This document shows, one piece after another, positions 25,102 to 32,416 of a stretch of 64,000 nucleotides of DNA; the first letter of the stretch is position 1; each line of letters opens with the position of its first letter. Below the pieces are notes generated by a model that was not told the DNA's origin, did not search any database, and saw only the letters and a list, made by a program, of their open reading frames with translations. Made by a program: the position numbers and the translations under genes. The DNA lies in the NCBI RefSeq assembly GCF_052045245.1, contig NZ_JBQEON010000016.1, positions 76,903 to 140,902 on the forward strand, given 5' to 3'. This DNA comes from Burkholderia sp052045245 (GTDB lineage Bacteria; Pseudomonadota; Gammaproteobacteria; Burkholderiales; Burkholderiaceae).

Positions 25102-27909
25102 ATGTCCAGAATTCGTCTCGATCTCGTTGTTTTCGTCGCCGGTTTGCTCGCGGTGTGCTGGATCGGCGTCGGCTATGCCGCGTCGAACCCGCTCGCGGCG
25201 GCCGTCACGCTGCTGATCGGCGCGTGCTACGTCGCCGGTGCGTGGGAACTGCTGCGCTACCGTCAGGCGACTGCCACGCTGTCGCGCGCGGTGACCGGCC
25301 TGGCCGAACCGCCGGCGAAGCTCGACGCGTGGCTCGATACCCTGCACCCGGGCTTGCGCGGCGCCGTTCGCGCACGGATCGAAGGCGCGCGCGTCGCGCT
25401 GCCGGGCCCGTCGCTGACGCCCTATCTCGTCGGCCTGCTGGTGCTGCTCGGCATGCTCGGCACGCTGCTCGGGATGGTCGTCACGCTGAAGGGCACCGGC
25501 GCCGCGCTCGAAAGCGCCACCGACCTCGACGCGATCCGCGCGTCGCTGATCGCGCCGGTGAAGGGGCTCGGGTTCGCGTTCGGCACGTCGATCGCGGGTG
25601 TCGCGACGTCCGCGATGCTCGGCCTGCTGTCCGCGCTCGTGCGCCGCGAGCGGATCGACGCGGGCCAGCAGCTCGACGCGACGATCGCGACGACGCTGCG
25701 CGTGCATTCGTCCGCGCACCAGCGCGACGAATCGTTCCGGCTGCTGCAGCGCCAGGCCGACGTGATGCCGGCGCTGGTCGACCGGCTGCAGACGATGATG
25801 ACGACGCTCGAGGCGCGCAGCGTCGCGCTGCACGATCGTCAGGTCGAAAGCCAGCAGGCGTTTTTCGACCGTACCGAGCGGGCATATGCGGGCCTGGCCT
25901 CGAACGTCGGCGACGCGCTGAAGGAAAGCGCCGCCGAAAGCGCGCGCGTGGCCGGTGCCGCGCTGCAGCCGGTCGTCGCCGCGACGATGACGGGGCTGGC
26001 GCAGGAGATGCACGCGCTGCGCGACACCGTGACGGGCGCCGTGCAACGCCAGCTCGACGGGCTGACGGACGGCTTCGAGAAGACCACCGAAAACGTGACG
26101 GCCGTGTGGAACCGCGCGCTCGACGCGCAGCGCCGCGAGGGCGACGCCGTCGCGCAGCAGTTGCAGACGACGCTCGGCCAGTTCACCGACACTTTCTCGC
26201 AGCGCTCGACGGATCTGCTGGAAGGCGTCGCGACGCGCCTCGAATCGACCGAGCGCCGTCTGTCGGACGTGTGGCGCGATGCGCTCGCGCGCCAGGAGCA
26301 GGTGGGCGAGGCGCTGGCCGGCCAGCATGCGCAGGCGCTGGGCGAAGCCGCCGCGACGTTCGAGCGGCATTCGGGGGCGGCGCTCGCCGCGATGCGCGAA
26401 TCGCATGCGGGGCTGCAGACGCAACTGGCCGCGCGCGATGAAGCGCGCCTGTCGGCATGGAACGACTTGCTTGCCGCGATGGCGACGAAGCTCGGCGACG
26501 AATGGCAGCGCGCGGGCGCGCACAGTGCGGGCCGCCAACAGGAGGTCTGCGACGCGCTCGCACAAACGACGCGCGATCTGACCGCGCAAGCCGCAACGTT
26601 CGAACAACGCTCGGCCGATCTGCTGGCGACGATCCGCGATTCGCATACGGGCTTGCAGACGCAACTCGCCGCACGCGATGAAGCACGCCTGTCGGCATGG
26701 AACGACTCGCTCGCCGCGATGGCGACGAAGCTCGGCGACGAATGGCAACGCGCGGGTGTGCATAGCGCGGGCCGCCAGCAGGAAATCTGCGACGCGCTCG
26801 CACAAACGACGCGCGATCTGACCGCACAAGCGTCCACGTTCGAACAACGCTCGGCCGACCTGCTGGCGACGATCCGCGATTCGCATACGGGCCTGCAGAC
26901 CCAACTCGCTGCACGCGATGAAGCACGCCTGTCGGCATGGAACGACTCGCTTGCCGCGATGGCGACGAAGCTCGGCGACGAATGGCAGCGCGCGGGCGTA
27001 CACAGCGCGGGCCGTCAGCAGGAAATCTGCGACGCGCTCGCACAAACGACGCGCGATCTGACCGCTCAAGCTGCAACGTTCGAACAACGCTCGGCCGACC
27101 TGCTGGCGACGATCCGCGATTCGCATACGGGCCTGCAGACGCAACTCGCTGCACGCGACGAAGCCCGCTTGTCCGCCTGGAACGACTCGCTGGCCGCGAT
27201 GGCCGCCGCGCTGCGCGACGAATGGGCGCGGACGAGCGCCCAGGCCGCGACGCGCCAGCAGGACATCTGCGACACGCTGACCCGCACCGCGAACGACATC
27301 ACCGCGCAGGCGCAGGTGCACGCAAGCGACACGATCAACGAAATTGCGCGCCTCGTGCAGGCCGCGTCGGAAGCGCCGAAGGCCGCGGCCGACGTCGTCG
27401 CCGAGCTGCGCCAGCGCCTGTCCGACAGCATGGTGCGCGACACCGCGATGCTCGAGGAGCGCAGCCGCCTGCTCGCGACGCTCGAGACGCTGCTCGGCGC
27501 GGTCAACCACGCGTCGACCGAGCAGCGCACCGCGATCGATGCACTCGTCAGCACGTCGGCCGATCTGCTCGATCGCGTCGGCGCGCGCTTCAACGATGCC
27601 GTCGATGCCGAAACGCGCAAGCTCGATGCGGTGACCGCGCAGGTCACGGCCGGCGCGGTCGAGGTCGCGAGCCTCGGCGATGCGTTCGGTTCGGCCGTGC
27701 AGGTATTCGGCGAGTCGAACGACAAGCTGCTGAACCACCTGCAGCGCATCGAGGCCGCGCTCGAGAAATCGCTCGCGCGCAGCGACGAGCAGCTCGAGTA
27801 CTACGTCGCGCAGGCGCGCGAGGTGATCGACCTGAGCATGATGTCGCAGAAGCAGATCGTCGAAGACCTGCAGCACATCGCCGGTCGGCGCGCATCGGTC
27901 GGAGCGTAA
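25102..27909 (+). CDS. MotA/TolQ/ExbB-like channel subunit with long DUF802 coiled-coil tail (ZorA-like)
   Basis: This 935-residue inner-membrane protein has membrane segments at about residues 8-27, 33-51, 108-130 and 152-176. The third and fourth carry the MotA/TolQ/ExbB core: GMLGTLLGMVVTL and APVKGLGFAFGTSIAGVATSAMLGLL. The remaining 700 residues are a charged, glutamine- and alanine-rich helical tail with DUF802-type repeats, including near-identical 80-residue units from about residue 434. A short N-terminal channel plus a very long cytoplasmic coiled coil is the architecture of ZorA from Zorya defence systems; flagellar MotA has no such tail. With the MotB-like gene that follows it should form a proton-driven stator. 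The biological role of this DUF802 class is not established to my knowledge. Confidence 0.85.
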   Translation: MSRIRLDLVVFVAGLLAVCWIGVGYAASNPLAAAVTLLIGACYVAGAWELLRYRQATATLSRAVTGLAEPPAKLDAWLDTLHPGLRGAVRARIEGARVALPGPSLTPYLVGLLVLLGMLGTLLGMVVTLKGTGAALESATDLDAIRASLIAPVKGLGFAFGTSIAGVATSAMLGLLSALVRRERIDAGQQLDATIATTLRVHSSAHQRDESFRLLQRQADVMPALVDRLQTMMTTLEARSVALHDRQVESQQAFFDRTERAYAGLASNVGDALKESAAESARVAGAALQPVVAATMTGLAQEMHALRDTVTGAVQRQLDGLTDGFEKTTENVTAVWNRALDAQRREGDAVAQQLQTTLGQFTDTFSQRSTDLLEGVATRLESTERRLSDVWRDALARQEQVGEALAGQHAQALGEAAATFERHSGAALAAMRESHAGLQTQLAARDEARLSAWNDLLAAMATKLGDEWQRAGAHSAGRQQEVCDALAQTTRDLTAQAATFEQRSADLLATIRDSHTGLQTQLAARDEARLSAWNDSLAAMATKLGDEWQRAGVHSAGRQQEICDALAQTTRDLTAQASTFEQRSADLLATIRDSHTGLQTQLAARDEARLSAWNDSLAAMATKLGDEWQRAGVHSAGRQQEICDALAQTTRDLTAQAATFEQRSADLLATIRDSHTGLQTQLAARDEARLSAWNDSLAAMAAALRDEWARTSAQAATRQQDICDTLTRTANDITAQAQVHASDTINEIARLVQAASEAPKAAADVVAELRQRLSDSMVRDTAMLEERSRLLATLETLLGAVNHASTEQRTAIDALVSTSADLLDRVGARFNDAVDAETRKLDAVTAQVTAGAVEVASLGDAFGSAVQVFGESNDKLLNHLQRIEAALEKSLARSDEQLEYYVAQAREVIDLSMMSQKQIVEDLQHIAGRRASVGA
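26401..27360 (+). repeat. 240-bp tandem repeats inside the channel-subunit tail
   Basis: Three near-identical 240-bp units start at 26401, 26641 and 26881. A fourth, degenerating unit starts at 27121 and loses similarity after about 27180. Each encodes 80 residues and contains ARDEARLSAWNDSLAAMA and GRQQEICDALAQTTRDLTAQ. Similarity between units is high at DNA level, so recent duplication or gene conversion is likely. Confidence 0.93.
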
Positions 27910-27912
27910 CGC

Positions 27913-28557
27913 ATGCACGACGAAATCGACGACGGCGCGCCGGCCGCGCCGGTCTGGCCCGCGTTTGCCGACCTGATGTCGGTGCTGCTCGGCGCGTTCG
28001 TGCTGATCCTCGTCGGCGTGATCGGCATGCAGCTGCAGCTCACGTCGAAGCTCGAGGAAGCGGTGCGCGCGCGCCAGCAGGAAGCACAGCAGCGCAAGTC
28101 GCTCGAGGAGGCGCTCGCCGGGCCGCTCGCGGCCGGCCGCGTGACGCTCGTGAACGGCCGCATCGGCATCAGCGGCAACGTGCTGTTCGCGCTGAACTCC
28201 GACCAGCTTCAGCCCGCGGGCCGCGATCTGTTGAAGACGCTGGCCGGGCCGCTGGCCGCGTACCTGAAGACGCGCGACGAGATCCTGATGGTCAGCGGCT
28301 TTGCCGACGACCAGCAGGTGCATGCCGGCAACCGCCAGTTCGCGGACAACTGGGAACTGTCGGCCAAGCGCGCGCTGACGGTCACGCGTGCGCTGATCGA
28401 CGCCGGCGTGCCGGCGCCGTCGGTGTTCGCGGCGGCGTTCGGCTCGGAGCAGCCGGTCAGCTCGAATGCGGACGATGAAGGCCGCGCGAAGAACCGCCGC
28501 GTGGAGATCGCGCCGGTGCCGCGCAAGACCGCATCGAGCGGAGGGAAGGCGAAGTGA
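27913..28557 (+). CDS. MotB/OmpA-like peptidoglycan-binding stator partner (ZorB-like)
   Basis: This 214-residue protein has one N-terminal membrane segment with the motif PAFADLMSVLLGAFVLILVGVI. Asp20 occupies the place of the MotB/ZorB proton-carrying aspartate. A short coiled linker follows, then an OmpA C-terminal domain with the peptidoglycan-binding signature NWELSAKRALTVTRAL and closing NRRVEI. Length matches ZorB rather than flagellar MotB. It starts 3 bp after the channel subunit, with GGAG overlapping that gene's end, and its TGA overlaps the GTG of the next gene. It probably anchors a rotary or tension-transmitting complex to the cell wall. Confidence 0.87.
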   Translation: MHDEIDDGAPAAPVWPAFADLMSVLLGAFVLILVGVIGMQLQLTSKLEEAVRARQQEAQQRKSLEEALAGPLAAGRVTLVNGRIGISGNVLFALNSDQLQPAGRDLLKTLAGPLAAYLKTRDEILMVSGFADDQQVHAGNRQFADNWELSAKRALTVTRALIDAGVPAPSVFAAAFGSEQPVSSNADDEGRAKNRRVEIAPVPRKTASSGGKAK

Positions 28558-29189
28558 CGGACGACGCGACGCACGTGCGCGCGACGCTCGATGCGTGGCG
28601 CGAGCAGGGCGCGGACCGGCTCGATCCGGTGCGCTTTCATCGGCTCGACGCGCTCGAGAAGCGCGCGGCCGCGCTCGACGGCGATGCGCGCGCGTTGCTC
28701 GACGGGCGGCTTGCCGCGTTGCTGGAAGGGTTTGCGGAGAGGGTCGCGCGGGCCGATGCAGCGGCCGCCGCACGCGAGATCGTGCAAGTCACGGCACCCG
28801 CGCCGGTGCGCAGCGGGCTCGGCGAGCTCGTCGCCCGGCTCGCGCGCGATGCGCAGGCCGACCGGCGCGGGATCGATCCCGAACTGATCGACTATTTCCG
28901 CACGATGTGGTCGAAGGTCCGCACCGAGCAGCAGTATCGCCAGTCGCTCGACCAGGTGCCGCGCAACGCGGGGCCGCTCAATTCGAACAGCCTCGTGCAT
29001 CGCTCGCTCGCGACGATGCGCGAGCTGTCGCCGGAATACCTGCAGCAATTCCTGTCGTATATCGATGCGCTGGCGTGGCTCGAGGATCTCGCCGGCGGCG
29101 CCGCGCAGCCCGAGAAGGACGCGCCGCGCGCGAAGGCCGCGAAAGCGGTGAAGCCGGCGAAGAAGACCACGCGCGCCAAGGCGCGATAA
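28554..29189 (+). CDS. DUF2894-family protein with basic tail, last gene of the MotA/MotB-like operon
   Basis: This 211-residue protein matches the DUF2894 family. The helical body contains ELIDYFRTMWSKVRTEQQYRQSLDQVP and a SNSLVHRSLATMRELSPEYLQQFLSYID segment. The last 30 residues are lysine/alanine-rich (KAAKAVKPAKKTTRAKAR), like nucleic-acid-binding or adhesive tails. The start is GTG at 28554, overlapping the previous stop (GTGA), which indicates coupling. Its role is unknown; the position corresponds to where Zorya systems carry their effector genes, although no nuclease or helicase motif is visible. Confidence 0.82.
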   Translation: MTDDATHVRATLDAWREQGADRLDPVRFHRLDALEKRAAALDGDARALLDGRLAALLEGFAERVARADAAAAAREIVQVTAPAPVRSGLGELVARLARDAQADRRGIDPELIDYFRTMWSKVRTEQQYRQSLDQVPRNAGPLNSNSLVHRSLATMRELSPEYLQQFLSYIDALAWLEDLAGGAAQPEKDAPRAKAAKAVKPAKKTTRAKAR

Positions 29190-29223
29190 CACGCGCGTTC
29201 CGGCCGCGCCGGTCGCGTCCGGC

Positions 29224-29796
29224 CTAGCGGCCGGTTGCCTGTTCGTCGATCGCCGCCCGCAGCGCGTGCAACGCATCGGTCAGCGCCGACGCGAACGGCG
29301 GATGCGCGGCGATGCCCGCCGCGTCGAGCTGGCAGCCGAGGATCGGCAACGTGATCGACGCGCGCTCGACGAGGCACGCCGACATGACCGACAGCGTTTC
29401 CCGCAGCGCCGCGTCCGCATGCGTGGCACGCGGCGACGCGTTCAATATCGCGACCGGCTTGTACACGACCGCTTCGCATCCCACGACCCAGTCCAGCGCA
29501 TTCTTCATCACGCCCGTCACGCCGTGCGCATATTCCGGGCTCGCGATCAGCACGCCGTCGGCGGCGTTCAGCCGCTCGATCAGGTCGCGCACCGCGGCCG
29601 GCGACGGAGATTCGGCATCGGGATTGAACAGCGGAAATTCACCGAGGCGATCGAAACGCGCGATGCGCATTCCGCGCGGCGCGACGCGTGCTGCCGCGTC
29701 CAGCAGCGCCGCGTTGTACGACTGCGCACGCAGGCTGCCGCACAGCGCGACGATATCGATGCAGCGCCCGGAATCGGTGCGGGTTTCGTTGTCCAT
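29224..29796 (-). CDS. NADPH-dependent FMN reductase
   Basis: This 190-residue flavodoxin-fold enzyme has the FMN phosphate-binding start ALCGSLRAQSYNAALL and the family motif SPEYAHGVTGVMKNALDWV. It should reduce FMN or quinone-like substrates using NADPH, in the cytosol, and matches the YieF/ChrR-type length. It converges on the DUF2894 gene with about 34 bp between stops. Confidence 0.9.
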   Translation of the reverse strand: MDNETRTDSGRCIDIVALCGSLRAQSYNAALLDAAARVAPRGMRIARFDRLGEFPLFNPDAESPSPAAVRDLIERLNAADGVLIASPEYAHGVTGVMKNALDWVVGCEAVVYKPVAILNASPRATHADAALRETLSVMSACLVERASITLPILGCQLDAAGIAAHPPFASALTDALHALRAAIDEQATGR

Positions 29797-29850
29797 TGCG
29801 GAATGTGTCGATGCGTGGCTCGCGCGGCGGTGGCGCGCGGATCCGGCGAA

Positions 29851-30546
29851 TTATCGCATCGGTGCGCGAGCGAGGTGAGCAACGTGGGCGACCGGACGCG
29901 CGTGGCCGACACCGCGCACGGGATGCCATTCGGGTTCGCTACGCCGTGCATTCACGTCTGGACACCTGACGGCATCGACGTCGGTCATCGCGGTTGCCTG
30001 CGCCAGTTCATCGAGTGTCCAGCCTTTGCCGAGCAACAGCCGGCGCGTGTGCAGCGCGCCGTGCACGTGATCCGCGACGGTTTCGCCGAGATAACGCAGC
30101 GCACGGCCTTCGACGTCGACGAAGCCGTGGCGGTAGTCGTGCGCGAGCGCGGTCCACAGCTGCGCCGCGCCGACCGACTGGCGCGCGCCGCTGATGAGGC
30201 ACAGGCCCGCGTCGAGCCCCCATCGATACAGCGTCGTCGCGAGGCCCTTGCGTTGCGCGGACCCGCGCAGCCGCGTGTGCGGCGCGCGCAGGTAGCGGTC
30301 CGCGCGGCGCGGGAGTTCGGGCAAGCGGTTGAAGATCGTGTAGCCGGCGAGCTGCCGGGCCGCCGGATCCTCGACGTAAAGGAAGTATTCGCCGTCCGCC
30401 TCGCGGTGGCGGACGATCAGGCCCGAGCCGCCGAGCGCGACGGCCGGCAGGCCGTGCAGGCGATGGCCCGGCTGGTGCAGACGTGCGTAGAGCGTGTCGA
30501 GTTCATCGTCGATGTCGTGCTGGGAATGCTGTACGTCGATACGCAT
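29851..30546 (-). CDS. Hypothetical protein, possible GNAT-type acetyltransferase
   Basis: The frame encodes 231 residues. Strand and helix patterns around GEYFLYVEDPAARQLAGYTIFNRL and the glycine-bearing helix RGSAQRKGLATTLYRWGLDAG resemble the acetyl-CoA-binding part of GNAT proteins. A histidine- and arginine-rich C-terminus shows no match. No strong ribosome-binding site precedes the ATG at 30546. The functional call is weak, but coding is likely since the frame is open and follows the local codon bias. Confidence 0.5.
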   Translation of the reverse strand: MRIDVQHSQHDIDDELDTLYARLHQPGHRLHGLPAVALGGSGLIVRHREADGEYFLYVEDPAARQLAGYTIFNRLPELPRRADRYLRAPHTRLRGSAQRKGLATTLYRWGLDAGLCLISGARQSVGAAQLWTALAHDYRHGFVDVEGRALRYLGETVADHVHGALHTRRLLLGKGWTLDELAQATAMTDVDAVRCPDVNARRSEPEWHPVRGVGHARPVAHVAHLARAPMR

Positions 30547-30612
30547 GGCAAAGGGCGCCCGTCTCGGGCGCGTCGAGAAAGTGGGTCATGGCAACGGGAA
30601 ACGGAAATGGAA

Positions 30613-30647
30613 GCGGCCCCCGGGCTCGACGCGCGAGCCGGGGCCGC
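30613..30647 (-). terminator. Strong GC hairpin after the 28-codon gene
   Basis: GCGGCCCC and GGGGCCGC are outer arms, extended by GGCTCG/CGAGCC with one bulged base, around a short loop. On the minus strand it is followed by a T-rich stretch and begins only 4 bases after the stop of the small gene at 30651. Confidence 0.6.
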
Positions 30648-30650
30648 GAA

Positions 30651-30737
30651 TCAGCTGGGGATGTGCTGGAAACCGGCGGCGATCGCGGCGAGGCCCGCGA
30701 TGCAGAGTGCGAACAGGATCAGGACTTTGTGGATCAC
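30651..30737 (-). CDS. 28-residue membrane peptide
   Basis: GTG at 30737 opens a 28-residue frame made almost entirely of one hydrophobic helix (HKVLILFALCIAGLAAIAAG), with a short FQHIPS end. AGGAGAGAG lies just upstream, and a strong hairpin terminator follows directly. These two signals argue for a real gene despite its size. The function is unknown; a single-span inner-membrane peptide is expected. Confidence 0.55.
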   Translation of the reverse strand: MIHKVLILFALCIAGLAAIAAGFQHIPS

Positions 30738-31004
30738 GCCTCTCTCCTCTTGAATGCGCGGCGCCGAAGGGCGGGGCCGCGGAGACGGTGATGGCGGGCA
30801 CGGCCCGCGCGGCCGTCGTGCGCGACGACGGTCGGAGGTCCGGGCGACGGGGCGCACGCGGACGGTCAGCACCATACGCGACGCGCCGGGGGCGGGCAAT
30901 CGGACTGCGGGAGAAAAGCGACGAAAGGGGGCGAATCGCGGGGGATTCGCGACAATTGGTCGCAACAGGGGGCGGGCCGATGCCGCATCCCGGCGCTTGT
31001 CGCC

Positions 31005-32288
31005 TCACCCCGCCTGCCGCCCCCCGAATGCCTGCCTGATCCGCGCGAACAACCCATGCTGCGCGATCCACTCCGCATACGCGCGATAGTCCGGATCCCG
31101 CATCAAATGCCGCTCCTCGGTCTTCGCCCGCGTGTAATAGATCAGGTTGACCGCGACGAGCCCCGCGCAGTGCATCAGCCCGATCTGCCAGCCGAGCGGC
31201 TCGACGAACGGCACCGACACCATCCAGTACGACAGGTTCTTCGTGATGTATGCCGGATGCTTCGTGAAGCGGTACGGGCCCGACGTGATGATCCCGCGGT
31301 TCGTGAGGTTCGAGAACCGCAAGCCGAACGAGATCGTCGACAGCGCGTAAGTCATCAGCAGCAGGATGATGACGGCGCCCCAGATCACCCGCAGTGTCGG
31401 CGCGGACAGCAGCCAGTTGTCCCAGAACAGCGAACCTTCATAGCGGATGTAGTTGTTCGAGATCAGCGACCAGAACGGCTGGTAGCACATCAGCGCGGCG
31501 ACCCAGCCGAGCGTGGTCGGCTCGACGGTGCGCACGTGGCTGTCGAGGATGCGGAACGTGCACAGGTAGCCGACGGTGCCAAACATCAGGTCCATCGTGA
31601 ACGACAGGTCGTACAGGAACACGAAGGTCGCGATCGTCATCGGCGCGTTCACGGCGTGCGTGAGCGACGCGCTCAGGTGATCGGCGTCCTTCGACAGGTA
31701 GACGGTCATCAGCGGCAGGAAGAACGCCTTCACGCCCCAGCCGGCGAGCATCTCGCGCACGGGCTGCCAGCTCGCGGGCTGCTCGCGGCGGAACAGGAAG
31801 CGGCCCCACAGCAGGTACGCGTCGTCGGTTTCGCGCTGGTGGCGATCCATCCACGCGAAATAGAACGGTGCGGCGACGATCACGTACGGCGCGAGCGAAC
31901 GCAGCAGCGACCAGAACGGCAGGTAGAACGCGCCGTGATATTCGGGCAGCAGCCAGTAGATCATCCCGATGCCGGCGTAGATCGACGTCAGCGCGCCGAG
32001 CCGCGTCGCGATGCGGGCCAGCCCGAGCGGGCGCACGGCCTGCCGCGACAGTCCCGCGCTCGGGCGCAGGTAGACGCGCGAGATGAAGATTTCGTGCAGC
32101 GCGATCGTGCCGATGATCGCGAGGCTCGCGATGACCGCGCGGGTGGCCGCGTCGAGGCCCGGCTGGTCGCGCGTGATCCATAGCGCGAACAGGCCGGCCG
32201 CGATGCCGAGCAGGCCGGCGCGAAATGGCGTGGCGGAACGGGGCGGGCGGTCCTGGGCCGCGGCGATGCCGTCGAGCGTGGAATTCAT
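31005..32288 (-). CDS. Multi-span membrane protein with ICMT-like methyltransferase domain
   Basis: This 427-residue protein has about eight to ten membrane segments. The C-terminal part has the isoprenylcysteine-methyltransferase/PEMT-like pattern: GIITSGPYRFTKHPAYITKNLSYW, followed by an EERHLMRDPDYRAYAEW segment that binds S-adenosylmethionine in that family. GAGG precedes the ATG at 32288. The acceptor is unknown; lipids or small terpenoids are possible. Confidence 0.75.
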   Translation of the reverse strand: MNSTLDGIAAAQDRPPRSATPFRAGLLGIAAGLFALWITRDQPGLDAATRAVIASLAIIGTIALHEIFISRVYLRPSAGLSRQAVRPLGLARIATRLGALTSIYAGIGMIYWLLPEYHGAFYLPFWSLLRSLAPYVIVAAPFYFAWMDRHQRETDDAYLLWGRFLFRREQPASWQPVREMLAGWGVKAFFLPLMTVYLSKDADHLSASLTHAVNAPMTIATFVFLYDLSFTMDLMFGTVGYLCTFRILDSHVRTVEPTTLGWVAALMCYQPFWSLISNNYIRYEGSLFWDNWLLSAPTLRVIWGAVIILLLMTYALSTISFGLRFSNLTNRGIITSGPYRFTKHPAYITKNLSYWMVSVPFVEPLGWQIGLMHCAGLVAVNLIYYTRAKTEERHLMRDPDYRAYAEWIAQHGLFARIRQAFGGRQAG

Positions 32289-32416
32289 GATCGGATCCTC
32301 GTCGGGATGAGGGCCGGCGCCCCCGCTTGGCGGGTGACGCCGGCCGTCGGCCGGGCTTGGAATGGGTATGTGCCCGGCCATTGGCCTGTGGTTCTGATAC
32401 GTGAAGCGTTACGTCG

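Noticed and set aside
24817..28773. Very long minus-strand open frame opposite the MotA/MotB-like operon
   Set aside because: High GC leaves antisense frames open; the plus strand has coherent domains, overlaps and membrane segments, whereas the antisense frame is arginine-rich without domains.
32349..32379. GGCCGGGC/GCCCGGCC hairpin as terminator of the lipoprotein gene
   Set aside because: The stem is good but the loop is 15 bases and no T tract follows on the minus strand, so it is not listed.
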